A program made the position numbers and the translations under genes. Shown here piece after piece: positions 6,792 through 14,694 of a stretch of DNA of 36,797 nucleotides. The stretch is from an uncultured Prevotellaceae bacterium (GTDB taxonomy: Bacteria; Bacteroidota; Bacteroidia; Bacteroidales; Bacteroidaceae). Within the stretch, counting starts at the first letter, position 1. The number at the start of each line of letters is the position of its first letter. The notes beneath the pieces are model-generated. The model was not told the DNA's origin. It was given only the letters and a program-made list of their open reading frames with translations, and did no database searches. The stretch spans positions 1 to 36,797 of the forward strand of contig CADASP010000025.1 in the NCBI GenBank assembly GCA_902790625.1. The letters are read 5' to 3'.

Positions 6792-7910
6792 CTATTCTAT
6801 CTTTCCCGCCAACCTCATGCGCACGCTGGCTGGCGTCTTCGTGGCCATGACGTCGGCGGTGCGCACCTCATGCTGGGTGCCGTCGATGTCGAACTGCAGG
6901 GTGGCCCCGTTGCTGCGCACGTCGATGGTGACGGGAGCGCCCATCACCAAGGGCAGGTTCACGTCGCCATGACCGGCGGGGAATCCGCAGAGCACGGGGA
7001 TGTGGTATGGAACCAGCAGGTCGTGGAGCATGGCTTCGACACTCTCGTAGGTGAACTCCTTGCCGCAATCGGTGAACTCGCCGAGGACGACACCCTTGCA
7101 ACGGTCGAGCACACCGTTCATCTGCAGGATGCGCATCTGGCGGTCGATGTTGTGCATCGACTCCTCCACCTCCTCCACGAAGAGGATGAGGTCCTTGCCC
7201 CGCGTGGCATCGGCTTGCGAACCGAGGTTGGGCGCGAAGGTGCAGATGTTGCCGCCTACGAGCACACCGCTGGCCTTGCCCTCGATGTTCTGCTTGTGGG
7301 CGGGCAGCTCATAGCGTGGCACCTGGCCCAGCAGCAGGTCGCGCATCAGCGTGCTGGTGGCATCGGTGCCGCCTTTGGCCAGAAACGAACTCATGGTGCC
7401 GTGAATGCTCATCACTCCCGCCCGGCTCAGCAGACCGTGGAGCGTAGAGATGTCGCTGAATCCCACCAGCCATTTCGGCGAGGCCTTCAGCTCGTCCAGC
7501 GTCAGCTGGTTAATCAGTTGGATGGTGCCATAACCGCCGCGGTTGCAGATGATGGCCTTGATGCTGGGGTCGTTGAGTGCCCAGCGGATGTCGCTGACGC
7601 GCTCGGCCACCGTTCCGGCATAGCGGCCATCGACCACCTTGCCCACATTGGGGCCTACCACAGGCTCCAGGCCCCAGCTGCGGAGCACGTTGGCCGTATT
7701 CTCCACATTCTCCATCGGCGTATAATACGAAGGCGAAATCAGCGCCACCTTGTCGCCAGCCTTCAGATAGTTGGGCTTCACGCAGTCCAGACTCACCGAT
7801 GTGTTGGGATACAACACGATGGTTTCCTCGTCGTCGCTACACGAGGTAAGCATCGCCTGACCGCAGAAGACAAGGATGGCGGTCAGCATCCATAGCATGT
7901 TTTTTCTCAT
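6792..7910 (-). CDS. LD-carboxypeptidase-type (S66 family) lipoprotein
   Basis: 372 residues. The N-terminus has a hydrophobic stretch and a lipobox ending at Cys24 (LTSC), so it is probably a lipoprotein. The body is peptidase family S66 (LdcA/MccF): ALISPSYY (56-63), CNRGGYGT (122-129), the serine nucleophile in GFSD (Ser152), an acidic candidate in LFVEEVEES (Glu246/247) and the His of GFPAGHGD (His314). S66 enzymes trim the D-Ala from tetrapeptide muropeptides in recycling or cleave related LD-amide bonds. Most LdcA are cytoplasmic and unlipidated, so an exported lipoprotein form is notable and suggests periplasmic peptidoglycan or peptide processing. A clear terminator follows. Confidence 0.85.
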   Translation of the reverse strand: MRKNMLWMLTAILVFCGQAMLTSCSDDEETIVLYPNTSVSLDCVKPNYLKAGDKVALISPSYYTPMENVENTANVLRSWGLEPVVGPNVGKVVDGRYAGTVAERVSDIRWALNDPSIKAIICNRGGYGTIQLINQLTLDELKASPKWLVGFSDISTLHGLLSRAGVMSIHGTMSSFLAKGGTDATSTLMRDLLLGQVPRYELPAHKQNIEGKASGVLVGGNICTFAPNLGSQADATRGKDLILFVEEVEESMHNIDRQMRILQMNGVLDRCKGVVLGEFTDCGKEFTYESVEAMLHDLLVPYHIPVLCGFPAGHGDVNLPLVMGAPVTIDVRSNGATLQFDIDGTQHEVRTADVMATKTPASVRMRLAGKIE

Positions 7911-7941
7911 TTCTCTGTTTTATTAATAGCCTTTTTTTTCA

Positions 7942-7969
7942 AATGAAGAATGAAGAATGAAGAATGAAG
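7942..7969. repeat. heptanucleotide repeat AATGAAG, four copies
   Basis: Four perfect head-to-tail copies of AATGAAG upstream of the S66 peptidase start at 7910. Period seven changes frame, but the repeat is outside any supported coding sequence. Confidence 0.8.
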
Positions 7970-7986
7970 AATTTGCTACCGCATTT

Positions 7987-8034
7987 CTCACCACTCACCA
8001 CTCACCTCTCACCACTCACTACTCACCACTCCAC
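7987..8034. repeat. degenerate heptanucleotide repeat CTCACCA
   Basis: About seven head-to-tail copies of CTCACCA/CTCACTA/CTCACCT. The end of the small minus-strand gene at 8019 runs into it, so its last codons are encoded by repeat units. Confidence 0.75.
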
Positions 8035-8261
8035 TTCTCAATGAAGTATTCCCAGTCTACAACGTATGTGGTATAAGTGTTGGGCGACTCCAGATGGCCA
8101 CCAAAGTAGATGCCTTCAGGGCGAATGAAGATGTTGTAGCCTTCGGCGACGAAGGACTTGGCAAACTCCTCTGCCACTGCGTAGCCGAACCACTGCTTCA
8201 CATAATAGCCCATGGCCACCATGCCCAACAGGGCGAATGCTGCTACGATAGTCTTTCGCAT
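8019..8261 (-). CDS. small membrane-anchored or exported protein, unknown
   Basis: 80 residues: a hydrophobic N-terminal segment (IVAAFALLGMVAMGYYV, about 4-20) followed by a polar domain with FVAEGYNIFIRPEGIYFGGHLESPNT-type sequence and ending KWSGE inside the CTCACCA repeat. It starts about 30 bp past the secDF terminator. The start, length and hydrophobic leader are plausible for a real small gene, but no family is recognised and the repeat-encoded end is odd. Confidence 0.45.
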   Translation of the reverse strand: MRKTIVAAFALLGMVAMGYYVKQWFGYAVAEEFAKSFVAEGYNIFIRPEGIYFGGHLESPNTYTTYVVDWEYFIEKWSGE

Positions 8262-8285
8262 CGTGTCGGCATATTGCTTTGTTTT

Positions 8286-8322
8286 GAAAAAGCCCCCGAA
8301 TGGCCGTAGCTATTCGGAGGCT
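8286..8322 (-). terminator. rho-independent terminator of secDF
   Basis: Minus-strand AGCCTCCGAAT pairs with ATTCGGGGGCT around a 10-nt loop (8322 to 8291), followed by TTTTTC. It sits just beyond the secDF stop at 8344 and shares its stem ends with the terminator at 6708-6755. Confidence 0.8.
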
Positions 8323-8343
8323 AAATGGTTTCACAAACTGTCT

Positions 8344-11300
8344 TTACTTCTTCTCAACAGCCTCTTCCTTCGGCAGCTTGCGACTCAGGATGAGGTAAGC
8401 CGTGGGAGCAGCGATGAAGATACTGGAGAGTGTGCCGAAGATGACACCCAGAATCATGGCGAAGGAGAACGGACGGATGCTGTCGCCACCAAGGATGAAG
8501 ATGGTGAGGAGCACCACGAGGGTGGTCACCGACGTGTTGATGGTACGAGCAAGCGTCTGGTTGATAGAAGCGTTGAACAATTCCTTCTTGTCGCGCTTGG
8601 GATAGAGTCGGAGGTTCTCACGGATACGGTCGAAGACCACCACCTTATCGTTGATAGAGTAACCAATCACCGTCAGGATGGCACCGATGAACGTCTGGTC
8701 GATTTCGAGCGACATGGGCACCCATCCCCACAGCACCGAGAAGAAGCCGATGACGATGAGGGCGTCGAAGGCCAGGGCGACGATGCTACCCACCGAGAAG
8801 GCCACGTTGCGGAAGCGGAGCAGGATGTAGAGGAAGATGGCAATCAGAGCCAGCAGCACGCTGATGAAGGCACCGCGTGTGATGGTCTTGGCAATCGACG
8901 GACCCACCTTCGTGGCGCTCACGATGGTGCCAATCTCGCTCTCGCCCTCGTTCTCAGGAGCCTCCTTGAAGGTTTCCAGGTCGGCCTGGGTGATAAGGCC
9001 AGCAGCGCTCAGCTTATCGTAGATGATATTCTCGGCCTGCTCGTCGACAGAGGGGTCGTTGCTCTCGTAGTTCCAGTTCGTAGAGATACGCACGGTGCGG
9101 CTGCCCTCAAGGGCGATGACGCTGGTGTTGGCCTCCTGGCCTTGGTTCGAGCCCTGCGTGTTGACGAAGGCGCCCGACAGTGCCTGACGCACATCCTCCA
9201 CGGGAACCTCCTTGTCGAGCACCACCACATAGTTGCGACCACCGGTGAAGTCGATACTGCGGCTCAGTCCGCGCACGGCGAAGCTGATGCAGAACAGCAC
9301 GGCTGCCACGGCCCAGATGGTGTAGCTCTTCTTGAACTGACCCATGATGTTGAACTTGGTGTTCTGCATCAGGTTCTTCGAGAAATTGGTGGTGAAAGTC
9401 AGGTTCAGCCACTTGTCCTTCTTAATCTGACGGTCGTAGATGAGGCGCGTCATGAACACGGCGGTGAAGAAGCTGATGCAGATACCGATGATGAGCGTGG
9501 TGGCGAAACCACGGATGGGACCTGTACCGAAGACGTAGAGGATGATACCCGTGATGAGCGACGTGAGGTTGGCGTCGAAGATGGCCGAGAAGGCATTCGA
9601 GTAACCAGCGTTCACGGCGTCGCGCATGTGGAGTCCCCTCTTCAGCTCTTCCTTGATGCGCTCATAGATAAGCACGTTGGCGTCGACAGCCGTACCCAAC
9701 GTGAGCACGATACCAGCGATACCAGGCATGGTGAGTGCGGCCTGGAACGAGGCCAGGATGCCGAGCGTGAAGAAGAGGTTGAGCAGCAGGGCAATGTTGG
9801 CCAGCATGCCTGGGATGAAATTGTAGAGCAGCACCATGACGCACATCAGCAGCACGAAGGCCACGACGAACGAGATGATACCCTGCTGGATGGACTTGGC
9901 ACCGAGCGACGGACCCACCATGGTGCTGGAGAGGATGCGCATAGGGGCGGGCATCTTACCAGAGTTGAGCGTGTTGGCAAGGTCTTTGGTGTCTTCGATG
10001 GTGAAGTTACCCGTAATCTGCGAGCTACCACCATTGATCTCATTATTTACATTAGGAGCGCTGTAAACGACGTCGTCGAGCACGATGGCGACAGCCTTGT
10101 CAACGTTCTTGCGGGTCAGGTCGGCCCAAATGCGGGTGCCCTCGGCATTCATCTGCATGCTCACGTCGGGCTTGCCCAGCTGGTCGTAGCCGTCGCTGGC
10201 AGAGGTGATGACATCACCCTCCAGCGGAGCCTTGCCCGAGGGGTCGGTGACCTTGATGGCATAGAGATGGAACTGCTCGCCCTTCTCGCCCTGATAGATG
10301 GGGCCGCTGCTCTTGGCAGCCCAGAGGAGCTTCAGGTCCTTGCGCAGCATCTTCTTGGCCAAGTCGGAATAGATAATCTTGTTGATGGCGGCGGTGTCGT
10401 GCACGCTGGCATGACCCACGATGGCGTTGCCATTGGGGTAGAGGTTCAGACGGGGCAGCTTCACGCCCGACTCGGGCAGATCCTTCTGTGCGGCCACCTG
10501 CTCGTCGAGCGAGCTTTCCTGCTTGGTGGAGTCGGCAGCGGCCACATTCTCCTCGGCAGTAGCAGTGCTGTCGGCAGCAGCGGCGGGCTTCTCGGCCTGA
10601 GCCTGCTGGTTGGCCCATTCGTTCATCAGAGCCTGGATGGAGGGTGCTATCTCAGCGGCACTGAAGGTCTCCCAGAACTCCAGGTTGGCACTGCTCTCCA
10701 ACAGCTTCAGGATACGGTTCTTATCCTTCACGCCCGGCAGCTCGACCATGATGCGCGACTGACCTTCCAAGCGCTGGATGTTGGGCTGCACCACACCGAA
10801 CTTATCAACACGGTTGCGCACCACGTTCTCAGCATTCTCGATGGCCGAGGCCACCTCTTCCTTCAGGGCCTTGCGCACATCGGCGTTGCTCGACTGGTTG
10901 TTCACTTTGTCGCGCAGCTGCTGGGTGGCGAATATCTCGCGCAACTGACGATTGCTAACATTTTTCTCCCATGCGTCGCAGAAGATGTCGACGAAGTCGC
11001 CCTGCGACTCCTGCTCTTCCTTCTTGGCCACGTCGAGCATCTTCAGATAGTCGGCATCCTGCTTGTGAGCAGCGAGCATGTCGACGATGTCGGGCACCGA
11101 CACTTCCATGATGACGTTCAAGCCGCCTTTCAGGTCAAGGCCGAGGCCCATCTCCATTTCGCGACACTCCTTCAGATTCCATGACCACAGCCACACTTTG
11201 TTTGTCTCAACAGAGTCCTGATAGGCCAGGGCAGCTTCCTCGCCCTGCGTTGCTGCGATATTGGCTATCTTGCTCTCGTAGTGCTTGGTGACGAACGAGA

Positions 11301-11370
11301 AGGAAAGATAGAAGCAGCAAACGAGCACGAGTGCGATTGCAATAAACTTTACAATTCCTTTGTTTTGCAT
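8344..11370 (-). CDS. secDF: fused protein-export membrane protein SecDF
   Basis: 1008 residues. SecD half: one N-terminal TM helix (about 8-27), a large periplasmic region including LDLKGG (near 78-83) and, around 490-660, five TM helices with the GTAVDANVLIYERI motif. A second export domain starts near 673 with its own TM helix, then a periplasmic insert, then five more TM helices from about 830 with VIGYSINDKVVVFDRIREN, the SecF signature. SecDF pulls translocated proteins through SecYEG using the proton motive force. Fusion is normal for Bacteroidetes. A low-complexity Ala/Glu/Ser stretch (roughly 253-300) lies in the periplasmic part of SecD. It is monocistronic, with a promoter and terminator visible. 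Confidence 0.97.
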   Translation of the reverse strand: MQNKGIVKFIAIALVLVCCFYLSFSFVTKHYESKIANIAATQGEEAALAYQDSVETNKVWLWSWNLKECREMEMGLGLDLKGGLNVIMEVSVPDIVDMLAAHKQDADYLKMLDVAKKEEQESQGDFVDIFCDAWEKNVSNRQLREIFATQQLRDKVNNQSSNADVRKALKEEVASAIENAENVVRNRVDKFGVVQPNIQRLEGQSRIMVELPGVKDKNRILKLLESSANLEFWETFSAAEIAPSIQALMNEWANQQAQAEKPAAAADSTATAEENVAAADSTKQESSLDEQVAAQKDLPESGVKLPRLNLYPNGNAIVGHASVHDTAAINKIIYSDLAKKMLRKDLKLLWAAKSSGPIYQGEKGEQFHLYAIKVTDPSGKAPLEGDVITSASDGYDQLGKPDVSMQMNAEGTRIWADLTRKNVDKAVAIVLDDVVYSAPNVNNEINGGSSQITGNFTIEDTKDLANTLNSGKMPAPMRILSSTMVGPSLGAKSIQQGIISFVVAFVLLMCVMVLLYNFIPGMLANIALLLNLFFTLGILASFQAALTMPGIAGIVLTLGTAVDANVLIYERIKEELKRGLHMRDAVNAGYSNAFSAIFDANLTSLITGIILYVFGTGPIRGFATTLIIGICISFFTAVFMTRLIYDRQIKKDKWLNLTFTTNFSKNLMQNTKFNIMGQFKKSYTIWAVAAVLFCISFAVRGLSRSIDFTGGRNYVVVLDKEVPVEDVRQALSGAFVNTQGSNQGQEANTSVIALEGSRTVRISTNWNYESNDPSVDEQAENIIYDKLSAAGLITQADLETFKEAPENEGESEIGTIVSATKVGPSIAKTITRGAFISVLLALIAIFLYILLRFRNVAFSVGSIVALAFDALIVIGFFSVLWGWVPMSLEIDQTFIGAILTVIGYSINDKVVVFDRIRENLRLYPKRDKKELFNASINQTLARTINTSVTTLVVLLTIFILGGDSIRPFSFAMILGVIFGTLSSIFIAAPTAYLILSRKLPKEEAVEKK

Positions 11371-11415
11371 TTTGATTTTTATGTTATTTTACAGTTATAT
11401 ACGCAATTTGACCTG

Positions 11416-11423
11416 CAAAATTA
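11416..11423 (-). promoter_or_regulatory. -7 promoter box for secDF
   Basis: On the minus strand the sequence is TAATTTTG, matching TAnnTTTG, 46 bp before the secDF ATG. The matching -33 element is weak. Confidence 0.45.
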
Positions 11424-11584
11424 CTCATTTTTTTGCAGAACGAAAAATTTTCGGCCATTTTTCGTGTATTTTTTAAGGATTATCTACTTTTTTCGTCACT
11501 TTAACGCCCGTTTAGACATGAAACAAGGGCTTTTATTGGTTTCATTTGGTCATTTTGCCAAAGGAACAGACCCACTAAAAAAAG

Positions 11585-11656
11585 GAGCGCGACTTTTTGG
11601 AAAAAGGCGTTGACTTTTTGGAAAAAGGCGTTGACTTTTTTCGAAAAGTCGCGCTC
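11585..11656. repeat. composite hairpin of GGCGTTGACTTTT family
   Basis: Outer arms GAGCGCGACTTTT (11585-11597) and AAAAGTCGCGCTC (11644-11656) are exact reverse complements. Between them a segment of AAAAAGGCGTTGACTTTTTGG type is present twice in tandem. It lies 30-100 bp past the stop of the minus-strand EEP gene and may terminate it. Confidence 0.75.
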
Positions 11657-11688
11657 TAATTTTTCAAAGGTCACTCCGCATGCTACCA

Positions 11689-12777
11689 TCATTGTTTTTT
11701 CAGCCAGCAGATGATGGGATAGTGGTCGCTGGCCTTCACGCTGTTGTCGACGTAGCAGCCGTAAGGCTCGAAGTGGGCCGAGCATAAGATGTTGTCGATG
11801 CGGATGGCAAAACCTTTCTGCTTGAACGAGATGCCAAGCCCGCAGCCGCTCTCCACGAAGCAGTCGGTAAGTCCTTGGGCGATGGTGCGCCTGACGTAGG
11901 AGATGGGGGTGTCGTTGAAGTCGCCACAGACGATGATGGGGTAGTTGTTGTGGCTTTCGATGTAGTGGTGGACGGCCTCGGCCTGCTGTGCGCGCGTTAC
12001 CATGGCCGCGCTGAGTTTGCCCAGGAGCTGGCGCGTCTCGGCCTTGGTGTCCTTGCCGTCCATGCTGCCACTGATGATGTCCTTGTAGATGTCGCGGTCG
12101 TCTTGAGTCAGGTGGGTGCTCTCCAAGTGGTTGTTCACCACGATGACCGTGTCGTCGTCGATTTTCAAATAGAAAGCCACCGAGCCATTGGCCAACGACT
12201 CGAAGCGAATCTGCTCACTACGCACCACGGGGAAGCGCGAGTGGATGCTCACCACATTGACATACGAGGAACGTGGGCGGTTGACGTGCACCGTGTCGTT
12301 GTAGGGGAAAAAGTCTTGATAGTACGTGGTGTCCTTGGCGCTGGTCATATCCTCTTGCAAACAGACGATGTCGGCATTCTGCGAGCGCACGTAGTCGTGG
12401 ATGGCGACGAGCGCCTCGTGGTCGGTCTTGCCACCCGCCCCATGGGTGTAGCACCCCACGTTGAACGACACGAGCTTGATGCTCTGCGGCGGGGCCTCGG
12501 CGCGGATGTTCAGTGGCAGGTAGACGCGAATGGCGGGGAAGGCCAGCACGAAGCCCAGCACGGGAATCCAGGCACGCCGCCACTTCACGATGAGCCACAG
12601 CATGAGCATGATGACATTGGCAATGAGGAAGGCGGGGAAGGCCATGCCGGCGCAAGCCAGCGTGGGGTGGTCGGCAGGATGCAATCTATCGCTGTAGGCC
12701 ACGGCCACCATCAGCAACACAATGGTGATGCTGGCCCCAGTGAACACGTTCAGCAATATGCTCCTGATAATCTTCAT
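11689..12777 (-). CDS. endonuclease/exonuclease/phosphatase family membrane-anchored protein
   Basis: 362 residues. Two or three TM helices at the N-terminus (within 1-85) are followed by an EEP domain with VSFNVG (about 105-110), a VCLQED metal-binding Glu (about 139-144), NHLEST, CGDFND (about 282-287), the RIDNILCS segment and the C-terminal SDHYPI (about 350). The residues for Mg2+ binding and catalysis are all present. EEP enzymes hydrolyse phosphodiesters (DNA, lipids or nucleotides); this membrane-anchored type is common in Bacteroidales downstream of rhomboids and its substrate is unknown. It starts 3 bp after the rhomboid gene stop, so the two are very likely cotranscribed. Confidence 0.85.
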   Translation of the reverse strand: MKIIRSILLNVFTGASITIVLLMVAVAYSDRLHPADHPTLACAGMAFPAFLIANVIMLMLWLIVKWRRAWIPVLGFVLAFPAIRVYLPLNIRAEAPPQSIKLVSFNVGCYTHGAGGKTDHEALVAIHDYVRSQNADIVCLQEDMTSAKDTTYYQDFFPYNDTVHVNRPRSSYVNVVSIHSRFPVVRSEQIRFESLANGSVAFYLKIDDDTVIVVNNHLESTHLTQDDRDIYKDIISGSMDGKDTKAETRQLLGKLSAAMVTRAQQAEAVHHYIESHNNYPIIVCGDFNDTPISYVRRTIAQGLTDCFVESGCGLGISFKQKGFAIRIDNILCSAHFEPYGCYVDNSVKASDHYPIICWLKKQ

Positions 12778-12779
12778 AC

Positions 12780-13736
12780 TTACCGCTCGCGGCTGGCTTC
12801 AAACAGGCGTTGCTTCTCTTCCTTGGTCAAGCTGTCGTATCCGCTTTTGCGAATCTTGTCGAGTATGGCGTCGACCTCGGCCTGGCGCTCCTGCTTGCGC
12901 CGGTTGTACTCCATGTCGTCTTCGCGGGTGGGGCCATAGCCCGGCTGGCGCGTGTCGGTCTGGTTGGGCTTGGGCTGCTCCGGCTGCTTGCGGCGCGACT
13001 CAAAGCTCCGCTTCATGTTGTCGAAGTATTGTCGGCTGCTGCCCATATTGAAGTTGGCAGGATGCCGACGCCAGTAGAGGATGAGCAGCAATCCGAAGAG
13101 CATGCCGCCCAGGTGGGCCACATGAGCCACACCGTCGCCACTGCTGCTGTAGGCCGAGAACAGCTCGATGCCCGCATAGATGCACACAAACCACTTGGCC
13201 TTGATGGGCACGGGCAGCGGGAAGATGAAGATGCGCTCGTTGGGGAACGTCATGCCGAAGGCCAGCAGGATGCCATACACGGCGCCCGAGGCACCAATGG
13301 TGCCCCACGAGTTGAGGTATTCGCCCACCGTCATCATGATGGTGCCGCCGTTGGTATGCACAGGAATCAAGTTGTCGATACCCATCTCGGCCAGCCCATT
13401 GGATGAATATTCCACATACTGCACAATCTCCTGACACAGGCCAGCACCGATGCCGCAGATGAGATAATAGACCAAAAACTTCTGCAGTCCCCACACCCGC
13501 TCAATGACGCAGCCGAACATCCACAGGGCAAACATGTTGAAGAAGATGTGGGTGAAGTCGGCATGCAGGAACTGATAGGTGATGAGCTGCCAGAGGTGGA
13601 AATCGGGGGCAAGGAAGAAATACAGCTTGCCGTGCTCGCTCAGGTTGAACTGTCCGCTCAGCACCAGCGTGGCCACAAAGGCAAGAACGTTGATGATAAG
13701 CAGGTTTTTGGTAACAGTGGGTATGTTGCGAAACAT
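12780..13736 (-). CDS. rhomboid-family intramembrane serine protease
   Basis: 318 residues with about six TM helices in 1-222 and a charged cytoplasmic tail (about 223-318) rich in Arg/Glu/Gln. The family signs are FLHADFTHIFFNMFALWMFG (57-75), the catalytic serine in GASGAVYG (Ser150) and HVAHLGGMLFG with the catalytic His (His208). Rhomboids cleave TM helices inside the membrane. The tail includes an EYNRRKQERQAEVDAILDKI helix and a KSGYDSLTKEEKQRLFEAS motif (a DUF6576-like C-terminal helix pair seen in Bacteroidetes rhomboids). First gene of a two-gene unit with the EEP protein. Confidence 0.92.
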   Translation of the reverse strand: MFRNIPTVTKNLLIINVLAFVATLVLSGQFNLSEHGKLYFFLAPDFHLWQLITYQFLHADFTHIFFNMFALWMFGCVIERVWGLQKFLVYYLICGIGAGLCQEIVQYVEYSSNGLAEMGIDNLIPVHTNGGTIMMTVGEYLNSWGTIGASGAVYGILLAFGMTFPNERIFIFPLPVPIKAKWFVCIYAGIELFSAYSSSGDGVAHVAHLGGMLFGLLLILYWRRHPANFNMGSSRQYFDNMKRSFESRRKQPEQPKPNQTDTRQPGYGPTREDDMEYNRRKQERQAEVDAILDKIRKSGYDSLTKEEKQRLFEASRER

Positions 13737-13792
13737 TTTTCTGTTCGATTTGACAATTAACGTTTTACTGTTGGTTTTCTACAATTTCGCCG

Positions 13793-13800
13793 CAAAATTA
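13793..13800 (-). promoter_or_regulatory. -7 promoter box for the rhomboid-EEP operon
   Basis: Minus-strand TAATTTTG, 57 bp before the rhomboid ATG; CAA/CAAA candidates for the -33 element (plus-strand reading) lie at 13819-13827. Confidence 0.45.
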
Positions 13801-13882
13801 CTAAAAATATCTGTCTTACAACACAAAAAACGGGTAAAAGCGATAATTTTTCCGTAAAAATATGATTTTTTCCGTTTTTTTG

Positions 13883-13913
13883 TTTGTTTTATGAAAACTT
13901 TCGCTTATATTTG
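13883..13913 (+). promoter_or_regulatory. promoter of the HU gene
   Basis: TTTG at 13883-13886, 19 nt, TATATTTG at 13906-13913: a consensus Bacteroidetes promoter, 65 bp ahead of the HU start. Confidence 0.7.
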
Positions 13914-13977
13914 CATCGAAATACGCACGCAGAAAGCAAATTACCTTATTTATACACCTTATTTAAATTTTTTCATT

Positions 13978-14247
13978 ATGAACAAAACTGAATTAGTTGA
14001 GAAGATTGCTGCTGGTGCAGGCATCAGTAAAGTGGACGCAAAGAAGGCCCTCGACGCTGCCGTGGCAGCTGTGAAGGAAGCCCTCATCGCAGGCGACAAA
14101 GTGGCCCTGGTAGGATTTGGCACGTTCAGTGTGAACGAGCGCCCGGCTCGCGAGGGTGTCAACCCCGCCACTGGCGACAAGATTCAGATTGCAGCCAAGA
14201 AGGTTGCCAAATTCAAGGCTGGCGCTGAGCTCGCTGCTGCTCTTTAA
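13978..14247 (+). CDS. hup: HU-family DNA-binding protein
   Basis: 89 residues, a normal HU length. The start MNKTELVEKIA is chosen over an upstream in-frame ATG that would lie in the promoter region. Features are the N-terminal helix pair (1-38), GFGTF (about 46-50) and the DNA-bending arm with RPAREGVNPATGDKI (54-68) carrying the conserved Pro. HU compacts and bends DNA as a dimer. It is a single-gene unit with its own promoter and a strong terminator. Confidence 0.96.
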   Translation: MNKTELVEKIAAGAGISKVDAKKALDAAVAAVKEALIAGDKVALVGFGTFSVNERPAREGVNPATGDKIQIAAKKVAKFKAGAELAAAL

Positions 14248-14280
14248 GGATTTTTCCCACTAAGCAAAAGACATCGCAGG

Positions 14281-14310
14281 GGGGGGCATGCCTACTATGG
14301 CATGCCCCCC
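14281..14310 (+). terminator. strong hairpin terminator after HU
   Basis: GGGGGGCATGCC and GGCATGCCCCCC pair perfectly around TACTAT, followed by TTGCTTT. It begins about 33 bp past the HU stop. Confidence 0.85.
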
Positions 14311-14437
14311 TTGCTTTACATGCGCGCGCATATATATTAATATGTTTGCGCACGTAGCATCACAGCCATTGGCAGATGCAAAAAACGGGGGAAAAGCACT
14401 TTTTCGGAAGAAAGACAAAAGAAAATCCCGCTTTTCC

Positions 14438-14468
14438 TTTGCTTTTTCCACGCTTCTTTGTAACTTTG
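14438..14468 (+). promoter_or_regulatory. promoter of the small membrane protein-CYTH operon
   Basis: TTTG at 14438-14441, 19 nt, TAACTTTG at 14461-14468; the first downstream start is at 14540. Confidence 0.65.
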
Positions 14469-14539
14469 CAGCGTCGTTGCGGCATGCACAAGATGCAGCC
14501 CACGTCGGCAAGGAAACACGAACATAACATCAAAATACT

Positions 14540-14689
14540 ATGGCAAAGAAAGAAAAGAAGCTGAATGCCAAGCAGGCAGCCTACGTGAAGAAACAGGAAG
14601 AGAAGGGCAACAAAGTGGTGGCATGGATCATCGGCTGCCTGATTGCAGTGGCCGCTCTCTACATGATTTTTGTGGCTACCACATTCTGA
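14540..14689 (+). CDS. 49-residue single-pass membrane protein, unknown
   Basis: MAKKEKKLNAKQAAYVKKQ is a strongly basic N-terminus, followed after EEKGNKV by one TM helix (about 27-47, VAWIIGCLIAVAALYMIFVA) ending just before the stop. The basic side should face the cytoplasm, giving a tail-anchored-like topology. It follows a consensus promoter by about 70 bp and ends 5 bp before the CYTH gene, so both are probably translated from one message. It is short enough to be missed by default gene finding. The function is unknown. Confidence 0.7.
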   Translation: MAKKEKKLNAKQAAYVKKQEEKGNKVVAWIIGCLIAVAALYMIFVATTF

Positions 14690-14694
14690 CACCT

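Larger units (their letters stand above)
11371..11688. other. intergenic region between secDF and the EEP-family gene, no gene
   Basis: Contains the secDF promoter and the composite GGCGTTGACTTTT hairpin. No coding sequence is supported. Confidence 0.6.

Noticed and set aside
6696..7895. 399-codon plus-strand open frame opposite the S66 peptidase
   Set aside because: Antisense shadow; the minus strand carries a complete peptidase with catalytic residues and a lipobox.
8212..11184. 990-codon plus-strand open frame opposite secDF
   Set aside because: It is an antisense shadow of secDF, whose minus-strand product is a complete, recognisable protein. The frame is His/Asp/Val-rich with no domain.
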